Part shown: in pieces, positions 28,120 through 37,145 of the stretch
Layout: the number at the start of each line of letters is the position of its first letter
Position numbering within the stretch: position 1 is the first letter of the stretch
Assembly (NCBI RefSeq): GCF_007096355.1
Contig: NZ_VKDF01000006.1
Coordinates: 68,896 to 132,895 of the forward strand
Reading direction: 5' to 3'
Origin: Paracoccus sp. M683
GTDB taxonomy: Bacteria; Pseudomonadota; Alphaproteobacteria; Rhodobacterales; Rhodobacteraceae
Length of the DNA stretch: 64,000 bases
Notes under the pieces: model-generated
What the model saw: only the letters and a program-made list of their open reading frames with translations
The model's database searches: none
What the model was told of the DNA's origin: nothing
Position numbers and translations under genes: made by a program

Positions 28120-30085
28120 GGAATGACCGAAGTTTGCGGCTGCGCGAGGGATGCTTCAGCTTGCGCAGGGCCTTCGCCTCGATCTGCCGGATACGTTCGC
28201 GGGTGACGCTGAACTGCTGGCCGACCTCTTCCAGTGTGTGATCGGTGTTCATGCCGATGCCGAAACGCATCCGCAGAACCCGTTCCTCGCGGGGCGTCAG
28301 GCTGGCCAGAACGCGGGTCGTGGTTTCCTTCAGGTTTTCCTGAATCGCGGAATCCAGCGGCAGGACCGCGTTCTTGTCCTCGATGAAATCGCCAAGCTGG
28401 CTGTCTTCCTCGTCCCCGATGGGGGTTTCAAGGCTGATCGGTTCCTTGGCAATCTTCATCACCTTGCGAACCTTTTCCAGCGGCATTTGCAGCTTTTCGG
28501 CCAGTTCCTCCGGCGTCGGCTCGCGGCCGATTTCATGCAGCATCTGGCGGCCGGTGCGCACCAGCTTGTTGATCGTCTCGATCATATGGACCGGAATACG
28601 GATCGTGCGCGCCTGATCGGCAATGCTTCGGGTGATCGCCTGACGGATCCACCAGGTCGCATAGGTGCTGAACTTATAGCCCCGGCGATACTCGAACTTG
28701 TCGACGGCCTTCATCAGGCCGATATTGCCTTCCTGAATAAGATCAAGGAATTGCAGGCCCCTGTTCGTGTATTTCTTGGCGATCGAAATCACCAGGCGCA
28801 AGTTCGCCTCGACCATTTCCTTCTTGGCCTGACGTGCCTCTTTCTCGCCGCGCTGAACCTGGTTCACGATGCGGCGGAATTCCTCGATATCGACGCCGAC
28901 ATGTTGGCCGACCATGGCCATGTCGGAACGCAGCGTCTCGACCTGATCGCGCGAGCGTTCGAACAGCGCCTGCCAGCCGCGACCGGCGTTTTCCGCCATA
29001 CGGTCCACCCAGGTCGGGTCCAGTTCGGCGCCGCGATAGGCGTCGATGAATTCGCGGCGGTTGATGCGGGCGGCATCGGCCAGACGGACCATGCCGCTGT
29101 CGATGGTGACGATCCGGCGGTTGATGCCGTAAAGCTGATCGACCAGCGCCTCGATCCGGTTGTTATGCAGGTGCAGTTCGTTCACCAGCGCCACGATCTC
29201 GCCGCGCAGCTTCTGATAGGCGGTTTCGTCCTTGACCGAAAAACTGTCATCCTCGTTCAGCGTCGAGGACATGCGCTGATCCTGCATATCGGCCAGCATT
29301 TCATAGTCGCGGGCGATGATGTTCAGGGTTTCCAGAACCTTGGGCTTCAGCGCGGCTTCCATCGCGGCCAGCGACAGGTTGGCGCCGTCATCCTCGTCAT
29401 CATCTTCAGACTGCATCGGGCGGCCGTCGGCATCGACCTCTTGCGTGTCCTCGGACTGGCTGGCGGCGGGCTGTGCTTCCAGCTCGACTTCCTCGCCCTC
29501 GTCCTCGTCGCCCATGGACTGACCGAAGGTCGTTTCCAGGTCGATCACGTCGCGCAGCAGAATGTCCTCGTCCAGAAGTTCCTGGCGCCACATGGTGATG
29601 GCCTTGAAGGTCAGCGGGCTTTCGCAAAGACCCGCGATCATGGTGTTGCGCCCGGCCTCGATGCGCTTGGCGATGGCGATCTCGCCCTCGCGCGACAGCA
29701 GTTCCACACTGCCCATCTCGCGCAGATACATGCGCACCGGATCATCGGTGCGATCCAGCTTTTCGGCCTGCGCCGTGGCCACGGCAACCTCGCGACCGGT
29801 GGTGCTGGTCGTCGTCAGGTCGCCGCCCTGATTATCGGCCTCCTCGGCCTCGTCCTCATCCTCGATCACGTTGATGCCCATCTCGGACAGCATCGACATG
29901 ACATCCTCGATCTGTTCCGAGCTGACCTGCTCGGGCGGCAGGACCGTGTTCAGCTGATCATAGGTGATGAAGCCGCGTTCTCGCGCCTCGGCGATCATTT
30001 TCTTGACCGCTGCCTGACTCATGTCCAGCGAATGCGCGTTGTCGTCCTTGTCGTTCTTCTGGTCGTCGTCGTCCTTGGCGGCCAT
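28109..30085 (-). CDS. rpoD: RNA polymerase primary sigma factor
   Basis: Housekeeping sigma factor of 658 aa. Region 1.1 is near residues 20-70, followed by a long acidic non-conserved region ([13 protein letters not shown] and similar). Regions 2.3-2.4 show [22 protein letters not shown], and region 4.2 shows [20 protein letters not shown]. The start is the ATG at 30085 with AAGGAG 6 bases upstream; longer in-frame residues lie in the promoter region. It follows dnaG by 150 bases, the remnant of the macromolecular synthesis operon, and overlaps a BLUF gene at its 3' end. Confidence 0.98.
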   Translation of the reverse strand: MAAKDDDDQKNDKDDNAHSLDMSQAAVKKMIAEARERGFITYDQLNTVLPPEQVSSEQIEDVMSMLSEMGINVIEDEDEAEEADNQGGDLTTTSTTGREVAVATAQAEKLDRTDDPVRMYLREMGSVELLSREGEIAIAKRIEAGRNTMIAGLCESPLTFKAITMWRQELLDEDILLRDVIDLETTFGQSMGDEDEGEEVELEAQPAASQSEDTQEVDADGRPMQSEDDDEDDGANLSLAAMEAALKPKVLETLNIIARDYEMLADMQDQRMSSTLNEDDSFSVKDETAYQKLRGEIVALVNELHLHNNRIEALVDQLYGINRRIVTIDSGMVRLADAARINRREFIDAYRGAELDPTWVDRMAENAGRGWQALFERSRDQVETLRSDMAMVGQHVGVDIEEFRRIVNQVQRGEKEARQAKKEMVEANLRLVISIAKKYTNRGLQFLDLIQEGNIGLMKAVDKFEYRRGYKFSTYATWWIRQAITRSIADQARTIRIPVHMIETINKLVRTGRQMLHEIGREPTPEELAEKLQMPLEKVRKVMKIAKEPISLETPIGDEEDSQLGDFIEDKNAVLPLDSAIQENLKETTTRVLASLTPREERVLRMRFGIGMNTDHTLEEVGQQFSVTRERIRQIEAKALRKLKHPSRSRKLRSFLDQ

Positions 30086-30235
30086 CCAGGGCTCCTTCTC
30101 GAGGCGCGGTGATTCGTGCTCGGGCGAATCAGTTCGGTCAAAGGTTACATATAAGGCCCGCGCCCCCCGAATCAAAGGGCACAGGGGTTAATGATTCGCA
30201 GGTCGCGAATCACCCGGTCGAATCGGTGAAACGGC

Positions 30236-32173
30236 CTATTTCCTGCCCTTCCGCCAGATTTCACCCGAGACGAAATCGTTCAGCTGCGCTGACAGTTCGT
30301 CGCGATTTTCACCCAGATCGGACAGATCCTCCATCTCGGGGTTGTCGGCGCGCTGACGGGCACGGGTTATCTGGGTCACGCGCCATGTCAGCCCCTCGTC
30401 GGCATCGCCGGTCATTTCGGTTTCAGCCCTGGGCAATTCCAGCCGCGCCGCACGCCGCACTTCCAATTGTTCCAACACACCCAGAAGGATGGTTTCGGCT
30501 TTTTGCGGGTCGTCGGGGTCGGTCACGGCCGGGATCAGGCCCAGATGGGCATCGGATTTCAGGCTTTCAAGGGCGCGTTGACCGGCCTCGCTGCTTGTGC
30601 CACCGGCCATCAGATCATGCAGCAGCGCGGCCCGGTCCGGATCAGAGGGCGTCAGCCGTTCCAGCCGCGCCTCGTGGTCATGTGCCAGCACCGGATGGGC
30701 GGCGCAGATGATCAGCGCGGCACCTTCCAGCAGCGCATCGCCGCCGTCGCGCATCGTCAGGGCCAAGGCGCGGGTCTGTGGCCGGGCCTGCGTCACCGGC
30801 GCCCGCCCCTTGCCACGGCCGCCAGGCTGCCAGCCGCCCTGCCCCCGATCCGCCGGCCCGTTACCGCGCCCCTGCCTGCCTCCGCGCCCGGACCCGAACA
30901 GATCCGCCCGCTTGTCGCGGATCTCGGCGGCATAGTGGTTGCGCGTCGATTCGTCGGGAATGACCGCAATCGCCTTGCGCAGCGCCTGATCCAGCGCAGC
31001 CTTGCGTTCCGGGCTGTCAAAGACCCGGCCCTCGGTTTCGCGCGTCCACAGCAGATCGACCAGAGGCCGCGCGGCGCCGATAATCTGCGCCATGGCAGCA
31101 GCACCTTCGGCGGCGATCAGATCGTCGGGATCCTGCCCGGCCGGCAGAACGGCAAAGCGCAGCGCCTGCCCCGGCCCGGTCATCGGCAGCGCCAGGTCAA
31201 TCAGCCGCAGCGCCGCGCGCTGGCCGGCCGCGTCACCATCCAGCATGATCACCGGCTCGGGGCTGATCCGCCACATCAGGCGCAGCTGATCCTCGGTGAT
31301 CGCGGTGCCAAGGGGCGCCACGGCGCCACCGAACCCCGCCCGCACCAATGCGATCACATCCATATAGCCCTCGGCCACCAGCAGGGTCGCGCCCTTGGCC
31401 ACCGCCGCCCGCGCAGGCGCGATATTGTAAAGATTGCGCCCCTTGTCGAACAGCGGCGTTTCCGGGCTGTTGAGGTATTTCGCCCGCGCATCCGCCGCCA
31501 TCGCCCGGCCGCCGAAACCGATGATGCGGTCGCGCGCGTCGCGGATGGGAAAGATGATCCGGTCGCGGAACCGGTCATAGGCCGGACGGCCATCGTCGGG
31601 CTTGGCCGACATGCCGGCTTCCAGGATCAGCGCCTCGTCCAGCCCCTTTTCGCGCAGTGCGGCGGTCAGCCCGACGCGGCTGTCGGGCGCAAAGCCGATC
31701 TCGAAGCGGTCCAGCGCCGCCTGATCCAGCCCGCGCCGCGCAAGATAGTCGCGCGCCTCGGCCGCCACGCCGGTGTTCAATTGCAGGCGAAACCAGCGAT
31801 TTGCGGCCTCGGTCACCTCCAGCAGTTGCGTGCGGCGATCCTGCCGCTGCCGCGCGCGGGGGTCGGGTTCGGGCATCTGCATCCCGGCCTCGGTGGCAAG
31901 GACCTTGACGGCCTCGATGAATTCCAGCCCGTCCAGTTCGCGCAGGAAGGTCAGGGCGTCGCCCTTGGCGTGGCAACCAAAACAGTAATAAAAGCCCTTC
32001 TGGTCATCACAATGAAAGCTGGCTGATTTTTCCTGATGAAACGGGCAAGGCGCCCACCAGTCGCCCCGCGCCTGATTCGACTTGCGCTGATCCCACACGA
32101 CCCGAGGCCCGATCACACGGCTGATCGGGACGCGGTTGCGCAATTCATCAAGGAAACCGGGAGGCAGACTCAT
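30236..32173 (-). CDS. dnaG: DNA primase
   Basis: 645 aa. The CHC2 zinc domain carries CPFHQEKSASFHC and YCFGCHAKGD. The TOPRIM catalytic core has LLVAEGYMDVIAL and MLDGDAAGQRAALR. The C-terminal helicase-binding part is preceded by a Gly/Arg/Gln-rich linker (GSGRGGRQGRGNG). It makes RNA primers at the replication fork. The true start is the ATG at 32173 (MSLPPGFLDELR); the reading frame stays open 381 bases further, through the tandem repeat and into kdgK, but that is not dnaG. Confidence 0.97.
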   Translation of the reverse strand: MSLPPGFLDELRNRVPISRVIGPRVVWDQRKSNQARGDWWAPCPFHQEKSASFHCDDQKGFYYCFGCHAKGDALTFLRELDGLEFIEAVKVLATEAGMQMPEPDPRARQRQDRRTQLLEVTEAANRWFRLQLNTGVAAEARDYLARRGLDQAALDRFEIGFAPDSRVGLTAALREKGLDEALILEAGMSAKPDDGRPAYDRFRDRIIFPIRDARDRIIGFGGRAMAADARAKYLNSPETPLFDKGRNLYNIAPARAAVAKGATLLVAEGYMDVIALVRAGFGGAVAPLGTAITEDQLRLMWRISPEPVIMLDGDAAGQRAALRLIDLALPMTGPGQALRFAVLPAGQDPDDLIAAEGAAAMAQIIGAARPLVDLLWTRETEGRVFDSPERKAALDQALRKAIAVIPDESTRNHYAAEIRDKRADLFGSGRGGRQGRGNGPADRGQGGWQPGGRGKGRAPVTQARPQTRALALTMRDGGDALLEGAALIICAAHPVLAHDHEARLERLTPSDPDRAALLHDLMAGGTSSEAGQRALESLKSDAHLGLIPAVTDPDDPQKAETILLGVLEQLEVRRAARLELPRAETEMTGDADEGLTWRVTQITRARQRADNPEMEDLSDLGENRDELSAQLNDFVSGEIWRKGRK

Positions 32174-32254
32174 GGCGCGGATTATCGGCCCATCTGAAGC
32201 GCCGGGCAAGTGCCAGACGGCCGCCTGATCCCGGCCCCGATCCCGACTGGCGAT

Positions 32255-32306
32255 CCTGGTCGGTGGCCCTGGTCGACGGCCCTGGTCGGTGGCCCTAGTC
32301 GACGGC
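32255..32306. repeat. Tandem 26-bp duplication across the kdgK stop codon
   Basis: Two adjacent 26-base copies (32255-32280 and 32281-32306) differing at one position (G at 32271, A at 32297). On the minus strand copy 2 supplies the final kdgK codons and its TAG stop; the variant base turns CAG of copy 1 into that TAG. Confidence 0.85.
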
Positions 32307-33212
32307 GGCCAGAAAGACCTCGACCGCCTCGCGCCGGGGCATCGGCTCGATCGCGCCATAGTTCTGGGTTGCCAGCGCCGCCGCCGCATTGGCATAGCGT
32401 GCGGCGGCAAAGGGATCGTCGCCGGCCGCGACCCGCGCCAGGAAAGCTCCGTCATAGGTATCGCCCGCCCCGGTCGCATCCACCGCGCGGACCTTGCGCC
32501 CGGCCACCCGCTCGCGCCGGTCGGGGGTGGCCACCAGCGAGCCATCGGCCCCAAGCGTCAGCGCCACGACCTTTGCGCCCAGATGCAGATAGAAATCCGC
32601 AATCGCTTCGGGATCGGTCAGGCCGGTCAGCAGTTGCGCGTCATCCATGCCCGGCAGCGCGATGTCGCATTGCGCCATCGCGGCGTGAATGACCGCCCTC
32701 GCACGATCCAGCGGCCACAGTTTCAGCCGCAGATTGCTGTCATAGGACACCAGGCCACCTGCCGACCTGACCCGTTCGATCGCCGCAAAAACCGCATCGG
32801 CCGCGCTGGTCGAGATCGCCTGGCTGATCCCCGACACATGCAGAATCCGCGCCGAGGTCAGAGCCTGGTCGGGCAGATCCGCCGGCCCCATCCGGCTGGC
32901 CGCCGATCCGGCGCGCAGATAGCTGAATTCATGCCCGTCCGGCCCATGGGTGACGAAATAGATCCCGGTATGGGCATCGGGCAATTGCCGCACGGCCGAG
33001 ATGTCGACCCCCTCGGCCCGCCACAGGTTCAGGAAAGATTCGCCAAAGGCATCCTTGCCCAATTGCGTCAGCATCCCGACCCGCGCACCCTGCCTTGCGG
33101 CTGCGACCGCGCAATTGGCCGTGTCGCCACCATGACCCGCGCGATAGCTGCCGTCGGGTTGCTGGTTGAACTCCATCATCGGCTCGCCCAGGCACAGGAT
33201 ATCAAGACCCAT
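32295..33212 (-). CDS. kdgK: PfkB-family sugar kinase, probably 2-dehydro-3-deoxygluconokinase
   Basis: 305 aa. The PfkB kinase pattern is clear: GGDTANCAVAAARQGA near residue 28, YDSNLRLKLWP, and the ATP/anion-hole motif DATGAGDTYDGAFLA near residue 245 with catalytic Asp. The N-terminus LCLGEPMMEFNQ and the DSNLRLKLW block resemble KDG kinases, which phosphorylate 2-keto-3-deoxygluconate before the Entner-Doudoroff aldolase; another sugar is possible. AAAGGA precedes the ATG. The stop codon lies in a tandem repeat. A TetR gene follows upstream on the same strand. Confidence 0.8.
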   Translation of the reverse strand: MGLDILCLGEPMMEFNQQPDGSYRAGHGGDTANCAVAAARQGARVGMLTQLGKDAFGESFLNLWRAEGVDISAVRQLPDAHTGIYFVTHGPDGHEFSYLRAGSAASRMGPADLPDQALTSARILHVSGISQAISTSAADAVFAAIERVRSAGGLVSYDSNLRLKLWPLDRARAVIHAAMAQCDIALPGMDDAQLLTGLTDPEAIADFYLHLGAKVVALTLGADGSLVATPDRRERVAGRKVRAVDATGAGDTYDGAFLARVAAGDDPFAAARYANAAAALATQNYGAIEPMPRREAVEVFLAAVD

Positions 33213-33260
33213 CTGACTTTCCTTTTCGTCTTGTCACCAGGCATAGGAGCGGACGGCGGC

Positions 33261-33845
33261 TCAGGCCCCGACAGCACCCCTGGCCAGGCCCCAATAGATA
33301 TCGCCGATCCTGTCGCGGTCCAGCCGGCCACCGTCACGATACCAGTTCGTCACCGCTGTCAGCATGCCGATCAGCGCCATCGCACTAAGGCGGGTATCCT
33401 CGACACGGATATCGCCGGATTGCTGGCCATCACGCAGGATAACTTCCAGCATTTTCTCATATTCACGACGCATAGAACTGATTTTACGATGATTTTCATC
33501 GGTCAGATTGCGCAGCTCCATATAGGACAGGAAAACCGCGTCGCTGTGATCCAGGCTGTCGGCGATGTGAAAACGGACGAACCGTTCCAACCGGATCAGC
33601 GGCGGACCTGCCGGATCGTCGTGCCAGCTGCCCAGAAGTCGCGCCATATGCGATTCCATTAGATCGCACAGCAATGCCTGCTTGTCGGGCGTATAGGCAT
33701 AAAGCGCGCCGGCCTGAACGCCGACCTCGCGGGCGATCTGGCGCATCGAGACCGCCGCATATCCGTGCCGCGCAAACAGCCGCAGCGCCGCCTGACGGAT
33801 CAGCGGACCGGTGATTTCAGCGCGGGAACCCTGGGTGCGTGCCAT
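33261..33845 (-). CDS. TetR/AcrR-family transcriptional regulator
   Basis: 194 aa. N-terminal helix-turn-helix: ITGPLIRQAALRLFARHGYAAVSMRQIAREVGVQAGALYAYTPDK-like region (about residues 11-55). The C-terminal ligand/dimer domain has MELRNLTDENHRKISSMRREYEKMLEVIL, a pattern seen in TetR proteins linked to acyl-CoA or fatty-acid control. Target not known; it is 48 bases upstream of kdgK on the same strand and divergent from the lipoprotein-lldD pair. Confidence 0.88.
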   Translation of the reverse strand: MARTQGSRAEITGPLIRQAALRLFARHGYAAVSMRQIAREVGVQAGALYAYTPDKQALLCDLMESHMARLLGSWHDDPAGPPLIRLERFVRFHIADSLDHSDAVFLSYMELRNLTDENHRKISSMRREYEKMLEVILRDGQQSGDIRVEDTRLSAMALIGMLTAVTNWYRDGGRLDRDRIGDIYWGLARGAVGA

Positions 33846-33907
33846 GCCCCTTAATGCGGTGCCGCGGCCCCGTTGTGAACCCCTGTCGGGCGGCGTAATG
33901 TGATGCC

Positions 33908-34267
33908 ATGTTTCGCGCGCTGATGATCACGACAGTTTGCCTTGCCGCCGCCGGTTGCTCCGATGACGCGGCCGATTACCCGCGCCTGCTGCCCACGCAG
34001 CAGATTCTGGCGGAACCCTCGCTGCCCGATCATGCCGGGCCGATCACCGACAATGCCGACCCGTTGCGCCAGGCGGTTCAGGCCCGGGGTGCCGCGACAC
34101 AGGCCCGTGCCGGTACGATCGCCGATCCTGCCGATGGCCGCGACCTTGCCGCGCGGGCCGCCGATCTGCGCCGCCGCGCCGACGCCCTGCGCAGCGAATC
34201 CACCGCGCCGGCCGATGCCTGCCAAACTGGCGCCGCAACGCCAGAATGTTCCGAACCCGCACGCTGA
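33908..34267 (+). CDS. Small lipoprotein of unknown function
   Basis: 119 aa. Signal peptide MFRALMITTVCLAAAGC ends in a lipobox with Cys17. The mature part is hydrophilic and Ala/Asp/Arg-rich with a helical RDLAARAADLRRRADALR segment and two Cys near the C-terminus (DACQTG, PECSEP) that might form a disulfide. No family recognised. It precedes lldD by 12 bases and may be in one transcript. Confidence 0.75.
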   Translation: MFRALMITTVCLAAAGCSDDAADYPRLLPTQQILAEPSLPDHAGPITDNADPLRQAVQARGAATQARAGTIADPADGRDLAARAADLRRRADALRSESTAPADACQTGAATPECSEPAR

Positions 34268-34279
34268 GGAGTGTCGCCC

Positions 34280-35443
34280 ATGCCCGTCATCACCTGTATC
34301 GAGGACCTCAAGCGCCTGCACCGGGCCCGCACGCCCCGGATGTTCTATGACTATGCCGAATCGGGCAGCTATACCGAACAGACCTTCCGCCAGAACACGA
34401 CGGATTTTGCCGATATCCGTCTGCGCCAGAAGGTCGCGGTCGATATGTCGAACCGCTCGACGGCGTCGACGATGGTGGGGCTGCCCGTCTCGATGCCGGT
34501 CGGCCTGGCCCCGGTCGGCATGACCGGCATGCAGCATGCCGATGGCGAAATTCTGGCGGCAAAGGCGGCCGAGAAATTCGGTGTGCCTTTCTGTCTGTCC
34601 ACGATGTCGATCTGTTCGATCGAAGATGTGGCGGAAAACACCACGAAACCCTTCATGTTCCAGCTTTATGTCATGCGCGATCAGGATTTTCTGGCCGGCA
34701 TGATCGAACGCGCCAAGAAAGCGAATTGCAGCGCGCTGGTGTTGACATTGGATTTGCAGATTCTCGGTCAGCGCCACAAGGATCTGAAAAATGGGCTGTC
34801 TGCGCCACCCAAGCTGACGCTGCCAGTCATGCTTGATCTGGCGACGAAATGGAGGTGGGGTCTGGGCATGCTGGGCACCAAGCGCCGCCAGTTCGGCAAT
34901 ATCGTCGGCCATGCCAAGAACGTCGGTGACATGGGCAGCCTGTCCAGTTGGACCGCCGAACAGTTCGACCCCCAGCTTGACTGGGACAAGGTCGCCAAGA
35001 TCCGCGACATGTGGGGTGGCAAGCTGATCCTCAAGGGCATTCTGGACGCCGAGGACGCCCGCATCGCCGCCGATTTCGGGGCCGATGCAATCGTGGTGTC
35101 GAACCATGGCGGCCGGCAGCTGGACGGCGCGCTGTCCTCGATCCGCATGCTGCCCGAGATCGTCGAGGCCGTGGGCGACAAGATCGAGATCCATCTGGAC
35201 AGCGGCATCCGCTCGGGTCAGGACGTGCTGAAGGCGCTGGCGCTTGGGGCGCATGCGACCTGGATCGGGCGGGCCTTCATCCACGGGCTTGGCGCCATGG
35301 GCGAGGCCGGCGTCACCAAGGCGCTGGAGGTGATCCACAAGGAGTTGGACATCAGCATGGCGCTGTGTGGTGAACGCGATGTGAAAAAGATCGGCAGGCA
35401 TAATGTCCTGATACCGAAGGGTTTTTCTGACAGCTACGCCTGA
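34280..35443 (+). CDS. lldD: FMN-dependent alpha-hydroxy-acid dehydrogenase, L-lactate dehydrogenase type
   Basis: 387 aa. TIM-barrel FMN enzyme with APVGMTGMQHADGE, LSTMSICSIEDVA, FQLYVMRD, the catalytic block VVSNHGGRQLDG (His as base, Arg for substrate carboxylate) and LDSGIRSGQDVLKALALGA (FMN phosphate). It likely oxidises L-lactate to pyruvate, passing electrons to the membrane. The ATG at 34280 is preferred to the GTG at 34271 because GAGGAG (34266-34271) is correctly spaced. A GC-rich hairpin lies just past the stop (35452-35466) without a T-run. Confidence 0.9.
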   Translation: MPVITCIEDLKRLHRARTPRMFYDYAESGSYTEQTFRQNTTDFADIRLRQKVAVDMSNRSTASTMVGLPVSMPVGLAPVGMTGMQHADGEILAAKAAEKFGVPFCLSTMSICSIEDVAENTTKPFMFQLYVMRDQDFLAGMIERAKKANCSALVLTLDLQILGQRHKDLKNGLSAPPKLTLPVMLDLATKWRWGLGMLGTKRRQFGNIVGHAKNVGDMGSLSSWTAEQFDPQLDWDKVAKIRDMWGGKLILKGILDAEDARIAADFGADAIVVSNHGGRQLDGALSSIRMLPEIVEAVGDKIEIHLDSGIRSGQDVLKALALGAHATWIGRAFIHGLGAMGEAGVTKALEVIHKELDISMALCGERDVKKIGRHNVLIPKGFSDSYA

Positions 35444-35555
35444 CGCCCCGACCCTGCGGCGCAGGGCGGCAACCTCGTCGGGAATATTTCACCGGCTCGC
35501 CCGTCTTCCCTTTGCAGCGGATTGAATGCTGCTGAGCAAAGGGAAAGGCAAGACC

Positions 35556-35849
35556 ATGAGCGATGAACATCGTGACGACATCAAACTGGCCCGGCGGCGC
35601 CTGCTGCGCAATCTGGGCCTTGGGCTGGGCGCTGCCTATCTGGCGCCGGTCATCGTCGGGATCGACGCGGCGCATGCCGACGGGGCCAGCCGCCCCGGCC
35701 GGGCGGGTCGCGGCCGCAGCAAGGCCTCGCGCCCCAGCCGTCCCCGCCGGGGTCGCCGCGCCCGTGTGCGGCGCAGGGCGCATGCCTCGCGGCCGTCGCG
35801 GCCGGTTCGCCGCAGGCGGGTGATCCGCCGCAACCGTCCCTCGCGCTAG
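35556..35849 (+). CDS. Small Tat-type, Arg/Ser/Pro-rich secreted protein
   Basis: 97 aa starting at the ATG 35556 (AAAGG upstream; an ATG at 35526 is possible). Residues 1-40 look like a twin-arginine signal: LARRRLLRNLGLGLGAAYLAP, ending at an AHA site. The remaining 50 residues are almost entirely Arg, Ser, Pro, Gly and Ala with RPSRP-like repeats, very basic. It resembles no enzyme. It is 15 bases ahead of the HprK-PqqD fusion, so it may be that protein's substrate or partner. The Ser-rich repeats could be phosphorylation targets. This is inference from context. Confidence 0.65.
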   Translation: MSDEHRDDIKLARRRLLRNLGLGLGAAYLAPVIVGIDAAHADGASRPGRAGRGRSKASRPSRPRRGRRARVRRRAHASRPSRPVRRRRVIRRNRPSR

Positions 35850-35864
35850 GCAGGCAGGCGTCAG

Positions 35865-37145
35865 ATGCAGGCGAAACCCCAAACTGACGAACAGGGCGCC
35901 GTGCCGGGCGGTGCGCCGCACCCCCGGCTGCGGCTGCGGCTGCGCTGGCAGGGCACCGATGCGCCGGTGCTGATCCCCGACGACCCGGCGCTGATCGGTG
36001 GCCTTGCCGCAACACAGGGTGGCTGGCCGGCAACGGCCTGCCCCGACCCGATCAGCATGCCGGAACTGGCCCTGGTCAAGACAGGGCCGCGTGGCAGCTA
36101 TGCGCTGTGGTCGAGGCATCTGGATCAGCCGCTAGAGGGGCTGGGCCTGGCTGGCACGATCTGTGCGATCAATGCCGATCTGATCGAATCCTACCTGTCC
36201 TGCCGCCCCGATCTGTCGGGTCTGCATGCCGGGGGCGCGGTGATCGGCGGCCGGCTGATCGCCCTGACGGGCGAGGCGGGCAGCGGCAAGTCCACGCTGA
36301 TCGCGCGGCTGTCGGCCGAACCCGATATCGCGATCTTCTGCGACGATATCCTGCCCGTCGCCCCCGATGGCACGGCCATTGCGCTTGGCCTTGCGACCCG
36401 CCTGCGCCTGCCGCTGCCACCCCGCGCCAGCGCGCGGCTTGTCGATCATGTCGCCCGATACCGAGGGCCGGCGGATGCCGATTACAGCTATCTCGCGCCC
36501 CCCAATCAGGTGCCACATGGCGCGATGGCACCGTTGCGCGCGGTTATCGCGCTGGACCGAAGTGACGATGACGGCCCGGCACGGCTGGAATGGCTGGATC
36601 CGGGCAGCATGACGCGGCTGATGCTGTTGCAGAACGTCGCCGTCAATCGCAGCAGCGCCGAGGCCATGGCACGGGCCCAGACCCTTGCCGCCGCGGGCCC
36701 GGCGCTGCGGTTGGTCTATTCGGATCTGGAAGATGCGGTATCACTGCTGCGCCGGGCCTTTGGCGGCGAGCGGATGCTGCCCGAGGGCCTGCCTGTCGGC
36801 CCCGCGCGGCAATTGGTCCAGCAACCGCTGGTTCGGGAAATTCCGGTCGATCCGGCGCGATCATGGCAGCGGATCGAGGGGACGATCCTTCATCAGCGCG
36901 GCTCGGCAGGGTTTCTTGCCCGCAAGGATGGCGCGACGATCTGGACCCTGGACCGCACCGCGCTGGCTGTCTGGATGATGCTGGAACATCCGGGCAGCGC
37001 GGCGGGGATGGCCGAAATTCTGGCCGAGATCTTTCCCGATCAGCCCCGGCGGCGCCTGGCCCGCGACATTGCCCGGCTTTTGGCCGGGCTCTGGGCCGAA
37101 GGGCTGATCCGGCCGGCCCTGCCGTCAGGCCCCGGCCGGCCTTAG
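35865..37145 (+). CDS. HprK-like kinase fused to a PqqD-like domain
   Basis: 426 aa. The centre has an HPr-kinase-like P-loop, LTGEAGSGKSTLIARL (about residues 134-149), and downstream FCDDILPVAPDG, as in HprK-type serine kinases of RiPP clusters. The C-terminal ~85 residues (SAGFLARKDGATIWTLDRTALAVW... AEGLIRP) resemble PqqD, the fold that acts as a leader-peptide recognition element in RiPP systems. The N-terminal ~110 residues are not recognised. It lies 15 bases after the Arg-rich Tat-type protein. No HPr or PTS gene is nearby, so a role in sugar regulation is unlikely. It ends overlapping the convergent MFS gene by 21 bases. Confidence 0.72.
   Translation: MQAKPQTDEQGAVPGGAPHPRLRLRLRWQGTDAPVLIPDDPALIGGLAATQGGWPATACPDPISMPELALVKTGPRGSYALWSRHLDQPLEGLGLAGTICAINADLIESYLSCRPDLSGLHAGGAVIGGRLIALTGEAGSGKSTLIARLSAEPDIAIFCDDILPVAPDGTAIALGLATRLRLPLPPRASARLVDHVARYRGPADADYSYLAPPNQVPHGAMAPLRAVIALDRSDDDGPARLEWLDPGSMTRLMLLQNVAVNRSSAEAMARAQTLAAAGPALRLVYSDLEDAVSLLRRAFGGERMLPEGLPVGPARQLVQQPLVREIPVDPARSWQRIEGTILHQRGSAGFLARKDGATIWTLDRTALAVWMMLEHPGSAAGMAEILAEIFPDQPRRRLARDIARLLAGLWAEGLIRPALPSGPGRP

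Noticed and set aside
28151..30112. 653-codon plus-strand frame
   Set aside because: Antisense to rpoD, no credible protein features.
32174..32554. Extended N-terminus of dnaG
   Set aside because: The extra 127 codons run through the tandem repeat and kdgK; the canonical start is the ATG at 32173.
34280..37145. Mycofactocin-like cluster (LldD plus PqqD)
   Set aside because: The flavoprotein looks like ordinary lactate dehydrogenase, and no radical SAM or precursor with the mycofactocin ending is present.
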